A stretch of 64,000 bases of DNA from Moraxella sp. VT-16-12 (GTDB lineage Bacteria > Pseudomonadota > Gammaproteobacteria > Pseudomonadales > Moraxellaceae), in contig NZ_NKHK02000001.1 in assembly GCF_002224245.2 (NCBI RefSeq), forward strand, positions 248,001 through 312,000, read 5' to 3'. The notes below the pieces were generated by a model. It was not told where the DNA came from. It did no database searches and saw only the letters and a list, made by a program, of their open reading frames with translations. Of this stretch, positions 19,520-29,978 are shown in pieces. A program made the translations under genes and the position numbers. Every line of letters starts with the position of its first letter. Position 1 is the stretch's first letter.

Positions 19520-20347
19520 TTAGTCAAAGTAAAAATTATCCATATCTGTCAGCTCACGCTCTAATACCTTTGTCATGATTTGATGATTGATGAGCTGACT
19601 ATTTTGTAATAAGGTAAGATTATCAGGATTGAATAAAGGATTATTTAAAAGTGGATGTATGATAGATAATAAACATTGAGCAAGATAACTATTGATGGGT
19701 AAAATCATTGTTGGCTGTTTGTGATAAAAATTATTTGCCAAAATTTTTAAATACTCTTTTAATAAAATGGGCTTGCCAACAAAATCATACACGCCATTTT
19801 TATGATGAGTGATGATGTTTAAAACACCCAAACAAACATCATGAATGTGAATGGGCTGTATCATAAAGCGACCGTCATTAGGCAGTATCCAAATTGGCAA
19901 CTTGGCAAGGGTTACAAACAATCTGGTGCTGGCACCGCCTTTGCCAAATACCAGTGATGGGCGTATGATACTGACCTTAAAATCATCATCAGTCAAATCA
20001 AGAATGGCTTTATCGCCACGCCCTTTGCTGCCCAAAAACCCAATGGGATGCTGACTGTCTGCACCTAATGCAGATAGGTTTATCCAGCGTTTGACCCCTT
20101 GCTGTTTGGCGATGGTGGCAAGCTGTTTGGGGGTATGGTGATGGATGGTTTCCATGCGTTTATCATCGCTCATCACCCCAATGGCATTGATGACAAGGTC
20201 AATGCCAGCAAACAAATCAGGCATGATAGTTGGCTCATTAAAATCCAATGAGCGTGAGGATAGGGTTTTGACATTAAATAATGGTTTGATGGCATGATAA
20301 ATATGCCTGCCAATAAACCCTGTATGACCAAATAATAAAACATTCAT
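19520..20347 (-). CDS. NAD(P)-binding epimerase/dehydratase-like protein
   Basis: A 275-residue Rossmann-fold protein of the extended/atypical short-chain dehydrogenase group. The N-terminus LLFGHTGFIGRHI is the nucleotide-binding glycine motif. LVINAIGVMSDDKR, WINLSALGADSQHPIGFLGSK and IIRPSLVFGKGG follow; in place of the usual YxxxK there is an SK dipeptide in GFLGSKGRGD. Redox or isomerase activity is therefore uncertain. I start at ATG 20347 to give a canonical N-terminus rather than 33 bases upstream. It is the last gene of a run starting with a GbsR/MarR-like regulator. The substrate is unknown. Confidence 0.72.
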   Translation of the reverse strand: MNVLLFGHTGFIGRHIYHAIKPLFNVKTLSSRSLDFNEPTIMPDLFAGIDLVINAIGVMSDDKRMETIHHHTPKQLATIAKQQGVKRWINLSALGADSQHPIGFLGSKGRGDKAILDLTDDDFKVSIIRPSLVFGKGGASTRLFVTLAKLPIWILPNDGRFMIQPIHIHDVCLGVLNIITHHKNGVYDFVGKPILLKEYLKILANNFYHKQPTMILPINSYLAQCLLSIIHPLLNNPLFNPDNLTLLQNSQLINHQIMTKVLERELTDMDNFYFD

Positions 20348-20383
20348 CGGTGTTAATAGATTATCATGAAAAAATACCATATC

Positions 20384-21280
20384 CTAAGACGTTTTTAAAA
20401 AATTTAGGTCATTATCATAAAATGTAAATCCAAGCTCTAATAGCTGTTTGGGATAAACACGTTGTCCATCAATCAACAATATTGCCATTTCACCAAAAAG
20501 CAGTTTGATAAGCCAAGACGGTAAATGACACAAGGTGGGTCTTTTTAATAATTGACCAAGAGCCAAAGTAAAGCTGTGGTTGGTCATGGCATTTGGGTTG
20601 GTCAGATTATAAAACTGATGTGCAGGTAGGGTGCTATTGATATTTTTTTGTATGATAAATATGATGGCATTAACCCAATCACGCACGCTTATCCAGCTAA
20701 ATGACTGCTCGCCTGTGCCAAGTCGCCCGCCCAAGCCCAGCTTAAACGCAGGTAAAAGCTGTTTTAACATGCCGCCATGATTGTCCAGTACCACACCTGT
20801 GCGAATGATGGCGATGTGTTGCGTGTTGGCGGTGAGTGCCAAAGTTTCCCATGTTTGGCATAGCTTGCTAGCAAAATCTTCTGTGTTTGGCTTGCTGTGC
20901 TCATCAAAGATGACCGAGTGCTTTGCCGTGCCATAATAGCCAAGACCTGAACTGCTGATGAGCAGTTTTGGCTTAGTATCAAGCTGATTGATGTATGTCA
21001 AAACCGCCTGCGTGGGCAAAATTCTGCTGTTTAGTAGCTCGGATTTTCTGGTTTTGCTCCATCGTTTGTCGGCGATGCCTGCTCCTGCCAGATTGATGAT
21101 GACATCTACGGGCTTTTTAAAGCCCCTAAGCGTTTGGTAATCAATGACTTTGATGTTTTTGGGCGGTGTGATGCTACTTGGATTTTGGCTTACCCAAATG
21201 ATTTGATGCCCTAAATTTAACAACGCCATGCTCAGTCGCTGACCCAAAAACCCACTGCCACCTGTGATTAAAATTTTCAT
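20384..21280 (-). CDS. TIGR01777-type epimerase (YfcH-like)
   Basis: A 300-residue Rossmann-fold protein of the family to which E. coli YfcH belongs. It has the N-terminal ILITGGSGFLGQRL, SSSGLGYYG in the catalytic region, and RTGVVLDNHGGMLKQLLPAF with GLGGRLGTGEQSFSWI. The C-terminal DUF1731-like helices end LPSWLIKLLFGEMA and PKQLLELGFTF. Family members bind NADP but lack a clear known substrate. AGGAG stands 5 bases before the ATG at 21280 and only 2 before an adjacent ATG, so 21280 is preferred. It sits between the DUF2269 gene and a second epimerase-like gene. Confidence 0.85.
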   Translation of the reverse strand: MKILITGGSGFLGQRLSMALLNLGHQIIWVSQNPSSITPPKNIKVIDYQTLRGFKKPVDVIINLAGAGIADKRWSKTRKSELLNSRILPTQAVLTYINQLDTKPKLLISSSGLGYYGTAKHSVIFDEHSKPNTEDFASKLCQTWETLALTANTQHIAIIRTGVVLDNHGGMLKQLLPAFKLGLGGRLGTGEQSFSWISVRDWVNAIIFIIQKNINSTLPAHQFYNLTNPNAMTNHSFTLALGQLLKRPTLCHLPSWLIKLLFGEMAILLIDGQRVYPKQLLELGFTFYDNDLNFLKTS

Positions 21281-21316
21281 CATTACTCCTATTTTTATCA
21301 TGGTTAATTTAAATGC

Positions 21317-21793
21317 TTACATTGGTTTGATGACCATTAAAAAGAATATCACCACGACTGCCAAAAACGCAGGATAGCCTGCCAGCTCCCATTTTTTGGC
21401 GTATTGCCAGTAGCTTTGGGGTAGTGTACTGCTTGTGTCGCAGGCGTGTTTGGCGATGTTTTTCATTTGTAGTTGCCACCATACCACAGGCAGCCACAAC
21501 ATACCAACAAATAAATACAGCCCAATACTCACCCAAATCCATGTCGCTGACCAAGGGATACCCAGTTTTGACATCAGCCACACCCCTGAGATGGGCTGAA
21601 AAATCACACAAGGCGTGGTAAACCAAAAATCTGCCTTGCACACCCAGTAGCTGACCACCGATTGAGCAGAAACAGAGCCACTGCGATTGACCACAAACAA
21701 ATAAAATGCCGTGCCAAACCCTGTGCCAGTGATGATGACCGCAGATAAAATGTGCAAAGTTTTGACAAACTGATAAAGCAATAAACTGTCCAT
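21317..21793 (-). CDS. DUF2269-type integral membrane protein
   Basis: A 158-residue protein with four predicted membrane helices (about residues 8-32, 47-72, 80-103 and 134-156). The first helix contains LHILSAVIITGTGFGTAFYLF and the second FQPISGVWL, as in DUF2269, a family of predicted membrane proteins with no proven function. A conserved His (His14) in the first helix and several Trp residues could support haem or quinone contact, but this is speculation. AAGGAACACAG precedes the ATG. It is 9 bases after the DoxX-like gene. Confidence 0.75.
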   Translation of the reverse strand: MDSLLLYQFVKTLHILSAVIITGTGFGTAFYLFVVNRSGSVSAQSVVSYWVCKADFWFTTPCVIFQPISGVWLMSKLGIPWSATWIWVSIGLYLFVGMLWLPVVWWQLQMKNIAKHACDTSSTLPQSYWQYAKKWELAGYPAFLAVVVIFFLMVIKPM

Positions 21794-21802
21794 CTGTGTT
21801 CC

Positions 21803-22183
21803 TTATGTCGTTTGATGATATTGATACAAATACAATAACATTGCCATGATGGGCAGATTTTTCATGATTGGGGCAAAAGGGTGTATGAGTTGCTCTATCA
21901 ATAATGTTTTTGGTAGAAAAACAAATATCAACACATTATAAGTAATCACGCAGATGAGCTGTATCAGCCACAATAAAGGCGTTTGACGCAGCTTTGTCAT
22001 GATGAGTATGGCAAATAATATGTCCAAACATGACGCACCATATAATAACCATAAAGAAAATTGATGATGAAACCCCATATGTGCCAATAAATCAATACCA
22101 ATGTCTTGATAATGCAAAGAAATCATACCACTATATAACCACAATAGGGCAAGAGAATGATATAAATAATTAGGCGGTTTCAT
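21803..22183 (-). CDS. DoxX-like small membrane protein
   Basis: A 126-residue protein with four hydrophobic helices and the layout of a DoxX-like protein: LYHSLALLWLYSGMISL first, then LYGASCLDILFAILIM, LIQLICVITYNVLIF and a last helix (IMAMLLYLYQ). I choose ATG 22183, which has AAAGGAACATC upstream and overlaps the previous gene by 14 bases; an upstream in-frame start would overlap more. In several gammaproteobacteria similar DoxX-like modules are fused or adjacent to epimerase-like proteins, which fits this neighbourhood. Confidence 0.65.
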   Translation of the reverse strand: MKPPNYLYHSLALLWLYSGMISLHYQDIGIDLLAHMGFHHQFSLWLLYGASCLDILFAILIMTKLRQTPLLWLIQLICVITYNVLIFVFLPKTLLIEQLIHPFAPIMKNLPIMAMLLYLYQYHQTT

Positions 22184-22658
22184 GATGTTCCTTTGATGTG
22201 TTAAAATCTTTTGGATTGATTTTTGGAATAAATAATTTACCAATCAGCATGGCAGATATGCCACCAATAGAACCCATTGCCCAAAGTTTTGCCATATCAG
22301 ATGGCTCATTTAATGCCATATTTGACCAACACAAAAAATAAATCGCTGATATGAATGTGCCAACAACATATAAATGCACATAATCATGCCAATCAACAAT
22401 AATAAACCGCCGATAAGCCACATAAACCCCCATCAATAAAGCAGGAATAAAACCAAAAACAATGCCAAAGACACCAAAGATAACCACCATAAAAAGATAG
22501 GAAATATCTATGTTGTTAAAATTAGATATTGCCATGATACTGCTTATTAAACCAATGATACACCCACCAATAAAACCACCAAGCAAAACAAAAGCCAAAG
22601 GTACATATATTGGATAAGAAAAACTGTTTTTGTGCGTACGTCTTGTTTCTTTTTTCAT
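22170..22658 (-). CDS. Four-helix membrane protein B (paralogue of the next upstream gene)
   Basis: A hypothetical protein of 162 residues with about four membrane helices, near residues 18-40, 50-78, 92-112 and 124-145. It contains VFGFIPALLMGVYVAYRR, which aligns with GGVPALLTGMAVAY in the neighbour at 22700-23131, and both have a gly-rich last helix. I infer that the two arose by duplication. No catalytic residues are evident and I do not recognise the family. CAGGACACACC precedes the start. The 3' end overlaps the DoxX-like gene, suggesting one transcript. Confidence 0.65.
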   Translation of the reverse strand: MKKETRRTHKNSFSYPIYVPLAFVLLGGFIGGCIIGLISSIMAISNFNNIDISYLFMVVIFGVFGIVFGFIPALLMGVYVAYRRFIIVDWHDYVHLYVVGTFISAIYFLCWSNMALNEPSDMAKLWAMGSIGGISAMLIGKLFIPKINPKDFNTSKEHHETA

Positions 22659-22699
22659 GGTGTGTCCTGATAAGTGTAGTTAAGGTTGTTTATGTGGGA

Positions 22700-23131
22700 T
22701 TATTTGATAAATCTGCTCACCACAAATCCTGAAAATCCACCCACGCAGGCAAACATCAAACTTGTTGTGAGTGCTTCTAATGCGTGCAGATGGCTTAAAC
22801 ACACTACTAACGCACATAGTAAGCTGATGACAAAACTGATAACGGCTGGCTGTAATATGATGGCAGGTATGTTGTGATGGTTGAGTCTTTTGCTGTATGC
22901 CACCGCCATGCCTGTCAATAAAGCAGGCACGCCCCCAAGTATTGCCCCAAACAACAAAAATAAAGGCAATAAAGCCAAGGTGTCTGGCAAGGTATCAATC
23001 AGTCTGTCATTGATGATATTGATGATCAGCGTAACCCCAAAAACAAGCAGTGTCCCCACAAGCACACCCAATATGGTATAAGCGATGATGATAAATAAAG
23101 CAGAGTTGTTTTGGTGGAGCTTAGTGTCCAT
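22700..23131 (-). CDS. Four-helix membrane protein A (paralogue)
   Basis: A hypothetical integral membrane protein of 143 residues with four helices: about 12-36, 46-72, 84-108 and 118-140. The segment LFGAILGGVPALLTGMAVAYSKR corresponds in place and sequence to the matching segment of its downstream neighbour. AAGGACAGTTAA precedes the ATG. It lies 108 bases after a GbsR/MarR-like regulator and 41 bases before its paralogue. The function is unknown; context suggests control by that regulator. Confidence 0.65.
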   Translation of the reverse strand: MDTKLHQNNSALFIIIAYTILGVLVGTLLVFGVTLIINIINDRLIDTLPDTLALLPLFLLFGAILGGVPALLTGMAVAYSKRLNHHNIPAIILQPAVISFVISLLCALVVCLSHLHALEALTTSLMFACVGGFSGFVVSRFIK

Positions 23132-23239
23132 TTAACTGTCCTTTTATTTATAAATTTCTGTAAATACAGAAATAAATGATTAAAATTTTTAATATTTGCT
23201 AGAACCACACGCAATGACGCATTGTGTATGATTTTTGGG

Positions 23240-23758
23240 TTATTTTAAAAACTTTTGTACGGCTGTGCCTAGTTTTAAAAGTTTGGCGAGTGTGGGCGTG
23301 GAGAGCTTGATGATTTCATTAAGCCATGTAGAAATGCTCTCCATAAACAGATGAGTGTCTTTGATACGCCCTTGTACTTCTTTGTTTTCGTGGCTAAACT
23401 CTGGTGAGTGTATCAGCTCATCTAAAAAGGCGACCGTTGGGGCAAGCTCACGTTTGTAACGCTCTTCCATGATGACACGAGCCAATGCCCACACATCAGT
23501 ATTGGTGGTAAAATAATCGCGTCTGTCGCCTAAAATGTGGGTGGTCTGCACCAAATTTAGGCTTTGTAACTCTTTAATGCTATTAGAAACATTAGAGCGA
23601 GCCACACCAAGTGTTTCCACAATCTCTTCGGCATTCATCGGCTTGCCAATTAGATACAGTAGGGCGTGGATTTGGGCGACGGTGCGATTGACACCCCATT
23701 TGCTGCCCATTTCGCCCCAATGTAGCACAAATTTTTCGGTGGTGGGATTAAGTTTCAT
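23240..23758 (-). CDS. GbsR/MarR-family transcriptional regulator
   Basis: A 172-residue winged-helix regulator of the GbsR branch of the MarR superfamily. The N-terminal half has GSKWGVNRTVAQIHALLYL and the helix-turn-helix MNAEEIVETLGVARSNVSNSIKEL. The wing LGDRRDYFTT follows, and the C-terminal half is helical and probably dimerises. In gammaproteobacteria related regulators sit at the head of operons for DUF2269, DoxX-like and epimerase-like genes, as here. The ligand is unknown. The start overlaps nothing, and a 185-bp intergenic space separates it from icd. Confidence 0.85.
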   Translation of the reverse strand: MKLNPTTEKFVLHWGEMGSKWGVNRTVAQIHALLYLIGKPMNAEEIVETLGVARSNVSNSIKELQSLNLVQTTHILGDRRDYFTTNTDVWALARVIMEERYKRELAPTVAFLDELIHSPEFSHENKEVQGRIKDTHLFMESISTWLNEIIKLSTPTLAKLLKLGTAVQKFLK

Positions 23759-23905
23759 AAGAGTTTGGTGCTTGGCACAAAGATGAGTTTAGTTTATATA
23801 TTTTTGATATTTCTGTCAAGAGTGAAATTTAAAACATATTACTTGATTGATGATTTGTAAGTCAAACAAAATAACTTTAAATTGGTGATGTTGATTTTTG
23901 ATAAA

Positions 23906-23938
23906 AAATACCACCTATCGCTAGGTGGTATTTGTGAG
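23906..23938 (-). terminator. Terminator of icd
   Basis: A perfect 12-bp stem AAATACCACCTA / TAGGTGGTATTT (23906-23917 with 23922-23933) closes a TCGC loop. On the minus strand it runs into TTTATC after the stem. It lies about 10 bases after the icd stop codon. Confidence 0.92.
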
Positions 23939-23943
23939 ATGGG

Positions 23944-26516
<2,573 letters not shown>

Positions 26517-27002
26517 TCAGTGGTGATGACCGCCTTCACCGTGAGCATGACCATGAGCAATCTCTTCATCAGTAGCAGCTCGCACGTCCACCACTTCCAC
26601 ATCAAAGGTCAAAGCAACACCTGCTAGGGGGTGATTGCCATCTACAACAACGACATCATCAGACACATCTTTGACAGTAACAAGCATGACATGACCATCA
26701 TCAGTTTGGGTTTGAAACTGCATGCCTGCTTCAATGTTTTGTACGCCTTGAAAGTTGGCACGGGGGACTTCCTGCACTGCTTCGGCAAGGTACTCACCAT
26801 AAGCATCAGCAGGGGCGATGGTGGCGGTGAATTTGTCGCCTGCACTTTTGCCAAGCAGTTGTTGTTCAAGACCGGGGATAATGTTGTGATGACCATGCAG
26901 ATAGGCAAGGGGTGCATCTTTTGATTTATCAAGCACTTCACCTGCATCATTGGTCAAAGTATAATGAAATTTTACCACGGTATCTTGTGCGATGACTGTC
27001 AT
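26517..27002 (-). CDS. slyD: SlyD-like FKBP-type peptidyl-prolyl isomerase
   Basis: A 161-residue cytoplasmic prolyl isomerase/chaperone that may also deliver nickel or other metals. The FKBP core is split by an insert-in-flap chaperone domain: it begins KFHYTLTNDAGEVLDKS, then YLHGHHNIIPGLEQQLLG, the insert with PADAYGEY, and MLVTVKDVSDDVVVVDGNHPLAG. The tail is short and His-rich (HGHAHGEGGHHH), lacking the long Cys/His tail of E. coli SlyD. That is consistent with weaker metal binding. AGGAATTATTTT precedes the ATG. Confidence 0.9.
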   Translation of the reverse strand: MTVIAQDTVVKFHYTLTNDAGEVLDKSKDAPLAYLHGHHNIIPGLEQQLLGKSAGDKFTATIAPADAYGEYLAEAVQEVPRANFQGVQNIEAGMQFQTQTDDGHVMLVTVKDVSDDVVVVDGNHPLAGVALTFDVEVVDVRAATDEEIAHGHAHGEGGHHH

Positions 27003-27138
27003 AAAATAATTCCTATAAAATAATAAAAATGTTTTTGTTGCCTAAGACACCAAAAACCGGCGTATTATAACAAAGTTTATCATTTTCGTCATGTGTTATC
27101 TTTAAAGGTAGATGAACGATGCGTTTGACAAAAGTCAT

Positions 27139-28443
27139 TTATGTCGCTTGATTATCATGTTTTTGTAAACCAAGCACCCAATTTAAAAATATTGCCATAA
27201 AGGTTGCTGTGCCAATGCCACCCAAATCAAACGAACCAATCATCAAACCAAAATTGCCCGTGCCAAGAATGATGGTAACGGCGGCGACCATCAGGTTTTT
27301 GTTGTCTGAAAAATCCACCTTATTATCAATCCAGATTTTTGCCCCTGCAATGGTGATAAGCCCAAACACCACAATGGATGCTCCTGTCAGTACAGGACTG
27401 GGAATGGTTTGGATTAATGCACCAAATTTAGGCGACAGTCCAAGCAAAATGGCAAACGCCCCTGCCACCACAAATACCAAGGTGGAATAAACCCGAGTGA
27501 TTGCCATCACGCCAATGTTTTCACCATAAGTGGTCATGCCTGTGCCACCCACGCCAGCCGATAACGCCGTTGCCACGCCATCTGCCACAAATGCCCGCCC
27601 CAGTTGTGGGGTGAGGTTTTCGCCCGTCATCGCACCAACGGCTTTGATGTGCCCCAAATTTTCTGCCACCAAAATAAATGCCACAGGGGCGATAATCAGC
27701 ATGGCATTGACATCAAAAACAGGGGATGAAAAATTTGGTATGCCAAACCATTTTGCTTGCCCAATCACAGCAAAATCAATGGGCGAACCCATGCCAAGAC
27801 CATTAGTAACAATCACATAAATCACATAAGCAAGCACCAATCCTAAAAGTAGCAACAGCCGTTTGATAAAACCTTTGGCAAAGACGGCAATACCACTCAT
27901 ACATAAGACAGTTACCAAAGTCATGGTAAGCTCAAATGGTTTGCCTGCAACCGTTGATACAGTTACAGGGGCAAGATTAAGACCGATAATCATGACCACC
28001 GCACCTGTTACCACAGGGGGCATCAGTCGCTCAATCCACCGAGTGCCTGTGCCCATCACCACAAAGCCAATGATGGCGTATAGCACACCGCAGGCAATAA
28101 TGCCCCCCAACGCCACACCAAGATTGGGGTTTGCCCCAGAGCCTGTGGCGTGAGCGGTTGCCGCTGCCACCACACCAATAAACGCAAAGGAAGACCCCAA
28201 ATAACTTGGTACTCGTCCACCTGTCATCACAAAAAATAAAATCGTACAAATTCCGCTCATCATGATGGCAAGATTGGCATCAAAGCCCATCAGTATCGGA
28301 GCAAGCACGGTCGCCCCAAACATGGCAAGGACGTGCTGAATGCCAAGCATGATGGTTTGGGTGGGTGGCAGATATTCGTGTGTTTTGACAGGATTGGTGG
28401 CAATATTGCCCTGATAGGCAGAAAATTTGGGAAACCAAGACAT
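27139..28443 (-). CDS. Pyrimidine (uracil) permease, NCS2 family, RutG-like
   Basis: A 434-residue transporter of the nucleobase-cation symporter-2 family with about 13-14 helices. It imports uracil or related bases with protons. Family motifs: QHVLAMFGATVLAP near the N-terminus, AENLGHIKAVGAMTG in the middle with the conserved Glu, and GTGMTTYGENIGVMAITRVYST. From memory the C-terminal half is closer to RutG (SPKFGALIQTIPSPVLTGASIVVFGL) than to UraA. No rut operon for pyrimidine degradation is nearby, so it probably works as a salvage permease. AAAGGTAAAAAT precedes the ATG. Confidence 0.88.
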   Translation of the reverse strand: MSWFPKFSAYQGNIATNPVKTHEYLPPTQTIMLGIQHVLAMFGATVLAPILMGFDANLAIMMSGICTILFFVMTGGRVPSYLGSSFAFIGVVAAATAHATGSGANPNLGVALGGIIACGVLYAIIGFVVMGTGTRWIERLMPPVVTGAVVMIIGLNLAPVTVSTVAGKPFELTMTLVTVLCMSGIAVFAKGFIKRLLLLLGLVLAYVIYVIVTNGLGMGSPIDFAVIGQAKWFGIPNFSSPVFDVNAMLIIAPVAFILVAENLGHIKAVGAMTGENLTPQLGRAFVADGVATALSAGVGGTGMTTYGENIGVMAITRVYSTLVFVVAGAFAILLGLSPKFGALIQTIPSPVLTGASIVVFGLITIAGAKIWIDNKVDFSDNKNLMVAAVTIILGTGNFGLMIGSFDLGGIGTATFMAIFLNWVLGLQKHDNQAT

Positions 28444-28589
28444 ATTTTTACCTTTATTGTGCTTTACTATAACTGTGTGGTGTTTTATTAAATCAAAGAT
28501 GTGAATGAAAATTATAAATATCCATAAATCCCATCATGATAAATCTAAAAATCATCAGCCCAAAAAAAGCGATAACTAACAATCATCGC

Positions 28590-29177
28590 TTAGGATTTGG
28601 GAATAATTAAATCACTTTCAGACAGTCGCCATCGCCCCTTTTTTTTGCTGGCAGAGCGTCCTTTTAAGGCGGTGTTGCCAAGCAGTTTGTGCATGGAGTG
28701 GCTAGAATGAGCATGACAAATCGCACACGCCAAACCATCAGATGCGTCCGCTTGTGGAATCACTTCCAAAGCCAAAATGCGACATACCATGGCAGTAACT
28801 TGCTCTTTATCTGCCGCCCCATAGCCACAGACGGCTTGTTTTATCTGACGAGCGGTATATTCTGATACGGTCAAACCTTGTGCAGTCAAAGAAGCAATCG
28901 CCGCCCCACGAGCTTGACCAAGTTTTAAAGCAGAATCAGGATTGGTTGCCATAAATACTTGCTCAATGGCAGAATGTATTGGCTCATCATGGTATTTTTG
29001 GTAGTGCTGTACAATCCGAGCAATTCCCCCAAAAATCTGACTAATCCGCTTGGGCATCTCGGTGCTGTCAGTGCGTATCGTACCTGCATCCAAAAAGGTC
29101 AAATGGTCGCCTACGGCACGAATAACGCCGTAACCTGTCATGCGTGAGCCGGGGTCTATGCCGATAATCAAAGTCAT
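28590..29177 (-). CDS. ruvC: Crossover-junction endodeoxyribonuclease RuvC
   Basis: Resolves Holliday junctions with RuvAB in recombination and repair. I start at ATG 29177, giving the canonical N-terminus GIDPGSRMTGYGVI (first catalytic Asp8), and a 195-residue protein. The upstream extension to 29243 is not conserved in the family. Further catalytic sites are IEQVFMATNPDSALKLGQARG and SDGLACAICHAH (acidic and His residues of the RNase H fold). The ruvA and ruvB genes are not adjacent. The C-terminus is rich in Lys/Arg/Ser. Confidence 0.94.
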   Translation of the reverse strand: MTLIIGIDPGSRMTGYGVIRAVGDHLTFLDAGTIRTDSTEMPKRISQIFGGIARIVQHYQKYHDEPIHSAIEQVFMATNPDSALKLGQARGAAIASLTAQGLTVSEYTARQIKQAVCGYGAADKEQVTAMVCRILALEVIPQADASDGLACAICHAHSSHSMHKLLGNTALKGRSASKKKGRWRLSESDLIIPKS

Positions 29178-29301
29178 GATTTTGCCAAAAATTAAAGATA
29201 AATTACGTTCAAAGCCTTGAAAAATTAGCATTTGAACAAACATTGAATTATAACCTATTTTATGTCAAAATTCATCATTTGTATTAAGTTAAGGAAAAAT
29301 T

Positions 29302-29871
29302 ATGGGCGTGGTCGTTGGCATTGCACTGGTTTGGTTCATCATTGAGATGTTGCTTTGGTATCTGATTGCTCAATTTATTAGCGGTTGGTTGGTGTTTATT
29401 TGGTTTATTGTGGCGGCTGTGATTGGCATTGGTTTGATTAAAAAAACTGTTGGCACGCTAAACCCAATGGCTCAGCAAATGAAAAACGGCACCATTCCAA
29501 ATCCTGCCAATCAGCCCCCTGAAAACGTGATTACCAAATCTATCGCCACAGGTTTGGCGGGAGTGCTGTTTTTGCTACCGGGGTTGTTGACCGATGTGGG
29601 GGCATTATTAATCCTACTGCCTGCCATTCAAAAGATTTTGACCAATAAAGCCAAAAATTATGCCATGAATAATCAAGAAAAAATGATGGCAATGATGGCA
29701 AAACAAATGGGTGGCACAGGTATGTTTGGTAACATGGGAGCAAATGTCAATCCAAACAATCCTTTTGGACAAGGCAACCCCTTTGGACAAGGCGGTTTTG
29801 GTGGTTTTGGTCAAAGAACGGTGATTGATGGGCAATCCAAAATCAAACAAAAATCCGCCAATGACGACTGA
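29302..29871 (+). CDS. fxsA: FxsA family membrane protein
   Basis: A 189-residue inner-membrane protein; E. coli FxsA, when overproduced, relieves F-plasmid exclusion of phage T7. Two or three N-terminal helices start IALVWFIIEMLLWYLIAQFI. The family signature GLAGVLFLLPGLLTDVGALLILLP lies at about residues 77-100. The tail contains two NPFGQG repeats (NNPFGQGNPFGQGGFGG), Gly/Phe-rich and probably cytoplasmic. AAGGAAAAATT precedes the ATG, and a terminator follows, so it is transcribed alone. Its normal role is unknown. Confidence 0.88.
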   Translation: MGVVVGIALVWFIIEMLLWYLIAQFISGWLVFIWFIVAAVIGIGLIKKTVGTLNPMAQQMKNGTIPNPANQPPENVITKSIATGLAGVLFLLPGLLTDVGALLILLPAIQKILTNKAKNYAMNNQEKMMAMMAKQMGGTGMFGNMGANVNPNNPFGQGNPFGQGGFGGFGQRTVIDGQSKIKQKSANDD

Positions 29872-29895
29872 TGAGTGTTGATGCATAAAGGCGAC

Positions 29896-29932
29896 AAAAG
29901 GCGTATCAGGCAAGACAGCCCACGCCTTTTTT
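29896..29932 (+). terminator. Terminator of fxsA
   Basis: AAAAGGCGT (29896-29904) pairs with ACGCCTTTT (29922-29930) around a 17-base loop, followed by TT. A TATAAT at 29947-29952 just beyond it is the likely -10 box for the next gene. Confidence 0.7.
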
Positions 29933-29978
29933 GCTTAAAAATACGCTATAATAGAACTAAAATATAGCGAGTTGTTTG

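Noticed and set aside
29178-29243. N-terminal extension of RuvC
   Set aside because: The canonical RuvC start GIDPGSR follows the ATG at 29177; the extension has no family match.
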